34,210 nucleotides of DNA from JAXHUE01 sp034189655 (lineage in GTDB: Bacteria > Chloroflexota > Dehalococcoidia > E44-bin15): positions 1-34,210 of the forward strand of contig JAXHUE010000022.1 in the NCBI GenBank assembly GCA_034189655.1, in the 5' to 3' direction. A model generated the notes under the pieces. It was not told where the DNA came from and did not search any database. It saw only the letters and a list, made by a program, of their open reading frames with translations. Of the stretch, positions 24,781 to 31,593 are shown piece after piece. The translations under genes and the position numbers were made by a program. Position 1 is the first letter of the stretch. Every line of letters begins with the position of its first letter.

Positions 24781-24809
24781 AATGTAGCAGAAACGAGGTG
24801 CTATGTCAA
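24781..24809 (-). promoter_or_regulatory. Promoter of the 168-residue gene
   Basis: On the minus strand TTGACA (24804-24809), a 17-base spacer and TACATT (24781-24786) form a good sigma-70 promoter just downstream of the pheT stop. Confidence 0.65.
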
Positions 24810-24831
24810 GCAAAGTGGGCCGAACGGACGT

Positions 24832-27222
24832 TCAGGCCCTCAAGGTGGCGCCCAGCTCGCGGTGCAGGCGCTCCACGATGCGCCCCTGCTCCTGGTTCAC
24901 CTCGCCGTCGGTGAGGGTGCGCTCCGGCGACTGGTAGAGGAGCCTGTAGGCCAGCGACTTCTTCCCCGGCGGCACCTGCTCCCCGCTGTAGATGTCGAAG
25001 AGGGTGGCCTGCACCACCAGGGGGGAGCCCTTCAAGATGCGCTCCACCTCGGCCGACGGCTGCTCCACGTCTACCACGACGGCGATATCGCGCCGCGTGG
25101 CCGGGAACCTCGCTACCGGGCGGTACCTCCTGGGCTTGAGCGTATGCGGGAGCAGCCGCTCCACGTCGAGCTCGAAGAGGTGGGTGGCGCGCTGGATTGC
25201 GAAGTCCTCGGCCACCCGGGGGTGGAGCTCCCCGATGATGCCAACCGCCTCGCCGCCCACGGTGACGAGCGCCGCCGTGCCCGGCCTCAAGGCGAGGTCC
25301 CCCACGGGCTCGAAGCGGGCCTCGACGCCGAGGCGCTCGAAGAGGGCCTCCAGCACCCCCTTGGCATCGAAGAGGTCGATGTCGCCGCCGTCGCCGTGCC
25401 ACGACATCTCCCAGCGCGGGCCGCCCATGACCGCGGCCAGCATGGGGTGCTCGTCAGGGAGGTCATCGCCCCGGGGCTCAAACACCGTGCCCAGCTCGAA
25501 GAGCCTCAAGCCCCCCTCCTCGTGCTTCTCGTTGGCAGACAGGGTCTGCAGCAGGCCGGCGCGCAGGGTGACCCGCAGGCACTCCTGCTCGACGCTCAGC
25601 GGGTTGGCCACCTTGAGGGCGGCCAGGGGGGTGCCCGGGAGGGCCTTCTCCATGGCACTGGCACTGGTCAAGGAGTAGCACACCACCTCCTGGAGACCGA
25701 ACCCTGCCAGGCAGTCCCTGAGCCTGCCCTTGAGCTGGCTCATTGGGTCGGGCTCCCACCTGGGGAGGGCGCCACCGGGTATGGTGGTGGGCAGCTCGTC
25801 GTAGCCTATGATACGGGCGACGTCCTCCACCAGGTCCTCGGCGAGGCGCACGTCGGTGCGCCAGTAGGGGACGGTGACGGAGAGCGCGCCGGCGCCGCCG
25901 CCCTCGCAGCCGTAGCCCAGCGACCGGAGCACCGCGGCCATCTGCTCCGCGCCCACGTCCACGCCGAGCACGCGGCGGGCCTTCTCGGCGGTGAGCGCTA
26001 TCTGCCGCGGCGGCGCCGCCCCGGGATAGACATCGATGATGCCCCTGGCTATCTTCCCCCCGGTGAGCTGGGCCATGAGCTGGGTGGCCCGCGTGAGCGC
26101 GGGCAGGGGCAGCTCCGGGCTCAGGCCCTTCTCGAAGCGGAGCGAGGCCTCGCTCCTCATCTTGAGCCCGGCCGCGGTGCGGCGCAGGCTCACCGGGTCG
26201 AAGTTGGCCGACTCGATGAGCACCGACTGGGTCTGCTCGGTGACCTCGCTCTCGGCACCGCCCATGACGCCGGCGATGGCCACCGCGCCCTCGGCATCGG
26301 CGATGACCAGCATATCTGGGGAGAGCACACGCTCGACGCCGTCCAGGGAGGTCATGACCTCGCCCTCCCTGCCGCGGCGTACGATGATGCTGCTCCGCGC
26401 CAGCCGCTCGCAGTCGAAGGCGTGGAGGGGCTGGCCGAGCTCCAGCATGACGTAGTTGGTGACGTCGACGACGTTGTTTATGGGGCGCATGCCGCAGGAG
26501 AAGAGCCGCCGCTGCATCCACTGCGGCGAGGGCCCGATGCGCACCCCGGTGACCAGGCTGGCACAGTAGCGGGGGCACAGGTCGCTGTCCAGTATCTCCA
26601 CCGAGGCCTGCCCCCGGATATCACCGCCCTCCTCTTCGTAGCGCACCTGGGGCAGGCGCACCTCCTTCCCGGTGAGGGCGGCCACCTCGCGGGCGATGCC
26701 GACCACGGAGAGGCAGTCGGGGCGGTTGGGGGTGACGTCGAGGTGGAGGACGGTATCGCCCAGGTACTCGTCGAGGGGCATGCCCACGGGGGCGTCGCCG
26801 GGCAGCACCATTATCCCCTGGTGGTCTTCGGAGACGCCCAGCTCCCGCTCCGAGCACACCATGCCCTCGGAGGCGACGCCCCTGATCTTGCTGCGGCGCA
26901 GCTTTACCAGCTCGCCGCTCTCCGGGTCGATGAGCCGGGCGCCGATGGCGGCAAAGGGCACCTTCTGTCCCACCGCCACGTTGGGGGCGCCGCACACGGA
27001 TGTCAGGCGCTCGCCGCCGATATCGACCGTGGCCAGCCTCAAGCGGTCGGCGCCGGGGTGGGGCTCCAGCGCCACCACCAGGCCGACGACGACGCCCTCC
27101 CAGCCCCCGGCCACCGCCACCGCCTCGGCCTCGATGCCGGCCATGGTGAGCCGCTCCGCCAGCCGCTTAGGCGGAAGCTCGATATCGACGTATTCTTTAA
27201 GCCAGCGTATGGGCGCCTTCAT
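24832..27222 (-). CDS. pheT: Phenylalanyl-tRNA synthetase beta subunit
   Basis: A full-length beta chain (796 residues from ATG 27222; an in-frame GTG four codons upstream is less likely). It forms the alpha2-beta2 enzyme that charges tRNA-Phe. The order is an N-terminal region with KAPIRWLKEYVDIEL, the OB-fold tRNA-binding domain (about 40-150), the B3/B4 editing module, B5, the catalytic-like core, and the C-terminal anticodon-binding domain beginning around RYRPVARFPATRRDIAVVVD. A G-rich site precedes the start. It lies 52 bases after pheS in the same transcript. Confidence 0.96.
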   Translation of the reverse strand: MKAPIRWLKEYVDIELPPKRLAERLTMAGIEAEAVAVAGGWEGVVVGLVVALEPHPGADRLRLATVDIGGERLTSVCGAPNVAVGQKVPFAAIGARLIDPESGELVKLRRSKIRGVASEGMVCSERELGVSEDHQGIMVLPGDAPVGMPLDEYLGDTVLHLDVTPNRPDCLSVVGIAREVAALTGKEVRLPQVRYEEEGGDIRGQASVEILDSDLCPRYCASLVTGVRIGPSPQWMQRRLFSCGMRPINNVVDVTNYVMLELGQPLHAFDCERLARSSIIVRRGREGEVMTSLDGVERVLSPDMLVIADAEGAVAIAGVMGGAESEVTEQTQSVLIESANFDPVSLRRTAAGLKMRSEASLRFEKGLSPELPLPALTRATQLMAQLTGGKIARGIIDVYPGAAPPRQIALTAEKARRVLGVDVGAEQMAAVLRSLGYGCEGGGAGALSVTVPYWRTDVRLAEDLVEDVARIIGYDELPTTIPGGALPRWEPDPMSQLKGRLRDCLAGFGLQEVVCYSLTSASAMEKALPGTPLAALKVANPLSVEQECLRVTLRAGLLQTLSANEKHEEGGLRLFELGTVFEPRGDDLPDEHPMLAAVMGGPRWEMSWHGDGGDIDLFDAKGVLEALFERLGVEARFEPVGDLALRPGTAALVTVGGEAVGIIGELHPRVAEDFAIQRATHLFELDVERLLPHTLKPRRYRPVARFPATRRDIAVVVDVEQPSAEVERILKGSPLVVQATLFDIYSGEQVPPGKKSLAYRLLYQSPERTLTDGEVNQEQGRIVERLHRELGATLRA

Positions 27223-27274
27223 GGCCCCCCCCACTATAAGCAGCGGCGCTCCCGTCTCTGTAGACCGGCACCGC

Positions 27275-28545
27275 TCAGAACTGCTGTAAGAACCTCACGT
27301 CGTTGGCATAGAAGAGCCTGATGTCCTCTATGCCGTGCTTCAGCATGGCGATGCGCTCCACCCCCATGCCGAAGGCAAACCCGGTGTAGACCTCAGGGTC
27401 GTAGCCCACGCGGCGCANNNNNNNNNNNNNNNNNNNNNNNNNNNNNNNNNNNNNNNNNNNNNNNNNNNNNNNNNNNNNNNNNNNNNNNNNNNNNNNNNNN
27501 NNNNNNNNNNNNNNNNNACGTCGTTGGCATAGAAGAGCCTGATGTCCTCTATGCCGTGCTTCAGCATGGCGATGCGCTCCACCCCCATGCCGAAGGCAAA
27601 CCCGGTGTAGACCTCAGGGTCGTAGCCCACGCGGCGCAGCACGTCGGGGTGCACCATGCCCGCGCCCAGTATCTCTATCCAGCCGCTCTCGCCGCACAGG
27701 CGACACCCCTCTCCTCCGCAGGCGAAACAGTCGATGGCCATCTCCACCCCAGGCTCGACGAAGGGGAAGTAGTCGCAGCGGAACCTCACGCGGCGCTCCG
27801 CCCCGAACATGCGCCTGGCGAACTCGTAGAGCGTGCCTTTCAAGTCGGTCAAGGTGATGTGCTCGTCCACGGCGAGCCCCTCTACCTGGTACATCATGCT
27901 CTCGTGGGTGGCATCGGTGGCCTCGTAGCGGTGGCACCTCCCCGGCACCACCACCCGCACCGGCGGCCGTGTCTGCTCCATGACCCTTATCTGCATCGGG
28001 GAGGTGTGGGTGCGCAGCAGCATGGAGCGCTCCCCGCTCTCTGCCTGGAGGTCTATCCAGAAGGTGGCCCACATATCGCGGGCGGGGTGGTATTTGGGGA
28101 TGTTCAGCGCCTCGAAGTTGTAGTAGTCCCACTCCACCTCCGGCCCCTCCACCACCTGGAAGCCGAGGGCGACGAAGATGTCGCAGACCTGGCGCAGCAT
28201 CTGGTGGGTGGGGTGAAGCCCACCGCGGGCGAGGGGCCTGCCGGGCAGGGTGACGTCGGCCCTCTCCTGCCCTCGCCCCCGCTCCAGCTCCCCGTAGGCC
28301 TTCTGCTTCAGGGACTCGCCCTTCTCCTGGAGGAGCCTCTCAAGGGCTACCTTGACCTCGTTGGCGCGGGCGCCCACGGCCTTCCGCTCGTCTATGGGCA
28401 GCGAGGCCAGGCCGCGCAGCACCTGGGTGAGCTCGCTCCGCCGCCCCAGGTAGCGAACCCGCCACTCCTCCAGCCCCTGGGCGGCCTCTATTCCGCCCAG
28501 CTCGCGCCTGGCCCTGTCCTCTATGACTTCCAGCTTTTCGCGCAT
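27275..28545 (-). CDS. pheS: Phenylalanyl-tRNA synthetase alpha subunit, interrupted by an assembly gap
   Basis: The catalytic alpha chain. The N-terminal coiled coil (about 1-85) is followed by the class II core with FVALGFQVVEGPE, YFPFVEPGVE and motif 3 GFAFGMGVER, plus a cysteine-rich loop (CFACGGEGCRLCG). The displayed frame is broken by 100 Ns, but the sequence either side is the same 121 bases. Removing the Ns and one copy restores an open frame of about 349 residues ending VRFLQQF with stop at 27275, so the gene is probably intact. ATG 28545 (or GTG 28548) lies only 8 or 5 bases after the TATAAT box, implying a leaderless mRNA. Confidence 0.9.
27297..27638. repeat. Exact 121-bp duplication flanking the gap
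   Basis: Bases 27297-27417 and 27518-27638 are identical and flank the Ns directly. The copies carry the same pheS codons. A duplication whose length equals a common assembler k-mer, sitting exactly at contig ends, points to two overlapping contigs placed side by side rather than a biological repeat. Confidence 0.9.
27418..27517. other. Assembly gap (100 Ns)
   Basis: Exactly 100 Ns, the conventional placeholder for a gap of unknown size. The flanking identity suggests the true gap is negative: the contigs overlap by 121 bases. Confidence 0.98.
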
Positions 28546-28553
28546 CACCAGCT

Positions 28554-28583
28554 ATTATAGGCGAGAGACAGCTACGGGGTCAA
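28554..28583 (-). promoter_or_regulatory. pheS: pheST promoter
   Basis: On the minus strand TTGACC (28578-28583), an 18-base spacer and TATAAT (28554-28559). Transcription should begin within the first bases of the pheS coding region. No T-box leader can therefore fit here. Confidence 0.75.
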
Positions 28584-28597
28584 GGAGAGGGGCGGGG

Positions 28598-28623
28598 TGA
28601 ACCTTTTGCACCGAAATAGCGTA
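28598..28623 (+). promoter_or_regulatory. ECF-type autoregulated promoter
   Basis: TGAACC (28598-28603), exactly 16 bases, then CGTA (28620-28623) matches the general ECF sigma pattern (for example the TGAAAC-N16-CGTA class). It lies directly before the ECF sigma gene, as expected for autoregulation. The predicted leader is under ten bases and no ribosome-binding site is seen. Confidence 0.6.
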
Positions 28624-28637
28624 TAGTATTACAACCG

Positions 28638-29201
28638 ATGGATGTGATAGAGCGGTGGCAGTCAGGCGACGTGAGCGCCTTCGAGGCCCTCTTCCACCAG
28701 TACTACAGGTCGGTGTTCACCACTGCCCTCATCATGCTGGGCAGCAGGGACGAGGCCGAGGACGCGCTCCAGGAGATATTCGTGGCCATGTGGAGGTCGC
28801 GCTCCACCTTCGACCCGGCGAGAGGAGGCCTCTCTACGTGGCTCCACCGCATCGCCATCAACCACTGCGCGAGCAGGAGGCGCACCAGGCGGGCGGCCAC
28901 CGTCCCGCTGGAGGAGGCCACGGAGGCCCACCTCGAAAGGCAGTGGCCGTCGCACCCCGACTCGCCGGAGGAGCTCGCGATGAGCCAGTGGGAGCACGAG
29001 AGGATGATGGCCGCCATAGGCTCACTCGACGAGAGGCAGCGCTCGGTGCTCGTCCTCAGGTATTACGGCGAGCTCTCCTACCAGGAGATCGCCCAGGCAC
29101 TGGACATACCGCTGGGGACAGTGAAGTCCCGGCTGAGCCAGGCACTACGCGGCCTGCGCCGCCTGCTGGTGGCAGAGGGCCAGAGGTGCGGGGAGGCGTG
29201 A
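28638..29201 (+). CDS. ECF RNA polymerase sigma factor
   Basis: A 187-residue extracytoplasmic-function sigma factor. Region 2 (about 13-85) contains DEAEDALQEIFVAMW and the STWLHRIAINHC promoter-melting segment. Region 4 (about 122-178) contains LSYQEIAQALDIPLGTVKSR, the helix-turn-helix for the -35 element. Region 3 is absent, as in all ECF factors. A matching promoter lies immediately upstream. Its stop overlaps the ATG of a 37-codon gene, followed by the anti-sigma gene, so all three are probably translated together. Confidence 0.94.
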   Translation: MDVIERWQSGDVSAFEALFHQYYRSVFTTALIMLGSRDEAEDALQEIFVAMWRSRSTFDPARGGLSTWLHRIAINHCASRRRTRRAATVPLEEATEAHLERQWPSHPDSPEELAMSQWEHERMMAAIGSLDERQRSVLVLRYYGELSYQEIAQALDIPLGTVKSRLSQALRGLRRLLVAEGQRCGEA

Positions 29202-29314
29202 TGAAGAGGTCGATAGTGGTGCTCTCTGCACTGGTCGCGGTCATCGCCGGGATAGCGGTGATGAAGGGGAGAGCGGGGAAGATGCGGAGAAGGGAGAGAG
29301 GGTATGGACTGTAA
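29201..29314 (+). CDS. Small membrane peptide between sigma and anti-sigma
   Basis: A 37-codon frame begins at ATG 29201, overlapping the sigma stop as TGATG, with GGGGAGG four bases upstream. Residues 4-20 (SIVVLSALVAVIAGIAV) form one membrane helix, followed by a strongly basic tail (KGRAGKMRRRERGYGL) that would face the cytoplasm. It ends 11 bases inside the anti-sigma gene. The overlaps and ribosome-binding site support translation, but it could merely carry ribosomes to the anti-sigma start. No family is recognised. Confidence 0.5.
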   Translation: MKRSIVVLSALVAVIAGIAVMKGRAGKMRRRERGYGL

Positions 29315-30248
29315 AGACGTACAGGATATGCTCGTGGCCTACAGCGACGACGAGGTGAGGCCCGAAGAGAGGGTGCAGGTGCAGGCCCACCTGGCCGCCT
29401 GTCGCCGCTGCCGGGAGGAGCTGGAGGCCATCGCGTCCTGCCGGGTTGAGCTGCGGCGCTCGCTGGGGACGGCGGCGGGCACGGCCCCCCCTCCATCGCA
29501 GGCGTGGGCCGAGCTCGAGGGGAGACTCGAGCACGAGGAGAGGCCACAGGGGGCGCTCTGGGGCCTGGCGAGGTCTACATTGAGAGGAGGAGGAGATAGA
29601 GTGATGAGAGGTCTGGTATCCAGGCAGCCGGTGTGGAAGGTGGCCCTGGTAGCGACGGCGGCGGTCGCCATCGCCATCGGCCTGAGCGTGGGCATACCGC
29701 ACGCGGGCACGGCCTCCGCGTATGCCCAGGCCGCGGACATGGCGTACAACAGCCCTGAGGTGAGGGACGCCCTCGGTGGGGATGTAGCGACGTTGAGCGT
29801 GGTGAAGGTGGTAGACGGCGTGGGGACGGTGGTATGTGGCGGGGAGCTCGGCGCGCTCGTCGTCGCCGAGGTCGACCTGGAGCTCAAGGCGGTAAACGTG
29901 GTGCTCACCCCCAAGCTCACCGAGGCCGAGGAGCAGGAGGCCATCGCCATCGCCGCCGCCGACCCCGGGGTCCAGGGGCTCCTCGACCAGGGGGCCACCA
30001 TAGGCGGCTGCTCACCCCTGTACGCCTTCGGCATGAGGGTGAGCGACAGCGGAGAGAGAGAGCCCGTGGACTTCTCGCTCTCGATGGTGCAGGTGCAGAT
30101 CGAGATGGGGGACAGGAGCTGGGCGGCACACGTAGACCTGGATGAAGGCACGGTAGCGATGCTGATAGAGACGACACCCATGGGCCCGGACGGCCTTATA
30201 CCGGGCTCGGTCACGTGGGACGGAGAGGAGTTTCACCCCACGCAGTAG
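29304..30248 (+). CDS. Zinc-finger anti-sigma factor, membrane anchored
   Basis: A 314-residue anti-sigma protein. The N-terminal zinc-binding domain (about 1-48) has His29, Cys33 and Cys36 (HLAACRRC), with Cys3 as possible fourth ligand. A linker leads to one membrane helix at about 111-132 and an extracytoplasmic domain (about 135-314) of unknown fold with two Cys residues (about 178 and 234). It should hold the upstream sigma factor until a signal outside the membrane releases it. The ATG overlaps the micropeptide gene. Confidence 0.85.
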   Translation: MDCKDVQDMLVAYSDDEVRPEERVQVQAHLAACRRCREELEAIASCRVELRRSLGTAAGTAPPPSQAWAELEGRLEHEERPQGALWGLARSTLRGGGDRVMRGLVSRQPVWKVALVATAAVAIAIGLSVGIPHAGTASAYAQAADMAYNSPEVRDALGGDVATLSVVKVVDGVGTVVCGGELGALVVAEVDLELKAVNVVLTPKLTEAEEQEAIAIAAADPGVQGLLDQGATIGGCSPLYAFGMRVSDSGEREPVDFSLSMVQVQIEMGDRSWAAHVDLDEGTVAMLIETTPMGPDGLIPGSVTWDGEEFHPTQ

Positions 30249-30313
30249 ACCCGTAGCGAGGAACCATTATAGAGACCGCCAGGCCATCGAGCGACCGACA
30301 AGGTCTCTCTCCG

Positions 30314-30353
30314 GGGAGGTGCCCCCTTGCTGAAAAAGGGTGGGGCATCTCCC
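30314..30353. terminator. Hairpin between convergent genes
   Basis: An 11-bp stem with one mismatch (GGGAG-x-TGCCCC with GGGGCA-x-CTCCC) sits between the anti-sigma gene and rplT, which converge. It has no long T-run on either strand, but a shared bidirectional terminator is the most likely role. The remainder of 30249-30382 shows no gene. Confidence 0.5.
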
Positions 30354-30382
30354 GGCGTCTACGGCAGGGAAGGGGCATGGCA

Positions 30383-30745
30383 CTAGCTGGCGTGAGTGTG
30401 CTCCCTGGCGATGGCCACCATCCGGGAGAAGGCCTCGCGGTCGCGCACCGCCATATCGGCGAGCATCTTGCGGTCGACGGCGACGCCGGCCTTGGAGAGG
30501 CCGTCGATGAAGCGGCTGTACGATATCCCCTCCTGCCGCGCCGCGGCGTTGATGCGCACGATCCACAGCCTCCTGAAGTCCCCCTTCTTCTCGCGCCGGT
30601 GCCGGTAGGAGTAGCTCAGCGACTTCATCAGGGACTCGTTGGCACGGCCATAGAGGGCATGCTTGGTGCCGTGGTGGCCCCTGGTCTGCTTCAGTATCTT
30701 CTTGTGGCGGCGGCGAGTCACCACGCCACCCTTGGCTCTGGTCAA
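30383..30745 (-). CDS. rplT: 50S ribosomal protein L20
   Basis: A 120-residue basic protein with the L20 pattern: TRAKGGVVTRRRHKKILK at the N-terminus, YSYRHRREKKGDFRRLWI in the middle and GLSKAGVAVDRKMLADMA near the end. It binds 23S rRNA early in 50S assembly. The start is a TTG at 30745, supported by AAGGAGG five bases upstream; a nearby ATG is out of frame and stops at once. It is the last gene of the thrS-infC-rpmI-rplT operon, 12 bases after rpmI. Confidence 0.96.
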   Translation of the reverse strand: MTRAKGGVVTRRRHKKILKQTRGHHGTKHALYGRANESLMKSLSYSYRHRREKKGDFRRLWIVRINAAARQEGISYSRFIDGLSKAGVAVDRKMLADMAVRDREAFSRMVAIAREHTHAS

Positions 30746-30757
30746 GACATCCTCCTT

Positions 30758-30955
30758 CTACGAATAGGGAATGAGCCGCTTAATGCGGGCCCGGTCCGCA
30801 GGGTGGAGGGGCAGCTTCTCGTCGTAGAGGCGCCTGGTCCGGCCGGGCTTCTTCCGCCTCAAGTGGCTCTTGCCCCCCTTGGTACGCATTATCTTGCCGC
30901 TCCCGGTAACGTGAAAGCGGCGGGCCGCCGATTTATGTGTCTTCAGCTTGGGCAT
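30758..30955 (-). CDS. rpmI: 50S ribosomal protein L35
   Basis: A 65-residue basic protein of typical L35 length and sequence (PKLKTHKSAARRF at the N-terminus, RTKGGKSHLRRKK in the middle). Its ATG lies 23 bases inside the end of infC, so its translation is probably coupled to infC. It sits in the standard infC-rpmI-rplT order. Confidence 0.97.
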   Translation of the reverse strand: MPKLKTHKSAARRFHVTGSGKIMRTKGGKSHLRRKKPGRTRRLYDEKLPLHPADRARIKRLIPYS

Positions 30956-31472
30956 CTGGTGTCCCCTTTACCGCCTTTCTCTCCTTGGCCGGGACCAGGA
31001 TCACGTGCATATTCCTCTGCTCCATGGTGGGCATCTTCTCCAGCACCGCGACCTCCCCCACCTCTGCTATCACGCGCTCCAGCAGCTCCCTTCCCAGCTC
31101 AGGGTGTGTGATCTCGCGCCCCCTGAAGAGCACCGAGACCTTCACCTTGTCGCCTTCCTCCAGGAGCTTCTTGATGGTCCTGGTCTTGAACTCGATATCG
31201 TGCTGGCCTATCTTGGGCCTGAAGCGGACCTCGCGGAGCACGACGGTCTTCTGCTTCTTCCTCGCCTCGCGCTCCTTCTTGGTCTGCTCGTACTTGAACT
31301 TACCGTAGTCGATGAGCCGGCACACCGGCGGCTCTGCCTGTGGCGCCACCTCCACCAGGTCATACCCCTGCTCCCGGGCGATCTCCAGGGCCCGGGCCGT
31401 GGGCATGACACCCAGTTGCTGGCCATCCTCGCCTACCAGCCGCACCTCTCTGGCCGCTATCCTCTGGTTCAC
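30933..31472 (-). CDS. infC: Translation initiation factor IF-3
   Basis: A 179-residue protein from GTG 31472, with the IF-3 N-domain (REVRLVGEDGQQLG, PPVCRLIDYGKFKYE) and C-domain (KFR-like contact region, SVLFRGREITH). IF-3 checks start codons and prevents subunit joining. The GTG is the only standard start, but it has no ribosome-binding site and truncates the usual YRVN lead-in. The frame stays open upstream. An ATA codon at 31514-31512 has GGGGGG six bases before it and would give a 193-residue protein beginning IPKQYR. The ATA start is inferred; infC using rare starts for self-control is known in other bacteria. Confidence 0.93.
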   Translation of the reverse strand: MNQRIAAREVRLVGEDGQQLGVMPTARALEIAREQGYDLVEVAPQAEPPVCRLIDYGKFKYEQTKKEREARKKQKTVVLREVRFRPKIGQHDIEFKTRTIKKLLEEGDKVKVSVLFRGREITHPELGRELLERVIAEVGEVAVLEKMPTMEQRNMHVILVPAKERKAVKGTPDAQAEDT

Positions 31473-31593
31473 GCGGTACTGCTTTGATACCGTTGCCCGA
31501 TATTGCTTTGGTATTGCACGCCCCCCGATCGAATGAATTACGCAACGCCCCCAGGGTGGGCACCTCTATACTACATACATATGCACCAAAAAA

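Noticed and set aside
24754..27321. Plus-strand open frame of 855 codons opposite pheT
   Set aside because: It mirrors pheT on the other strand, has His/Gly/Leu-rich composition typical of GC-rich antisense frames, and no domain or ribosome-binding site. pheT itself is unmistakable.
27297..27638. Biological direct repeat in pheS
   Set aside because: Perfect identity exactly at both gap edges and restoration of an intact frame after merging point to contig overlap.
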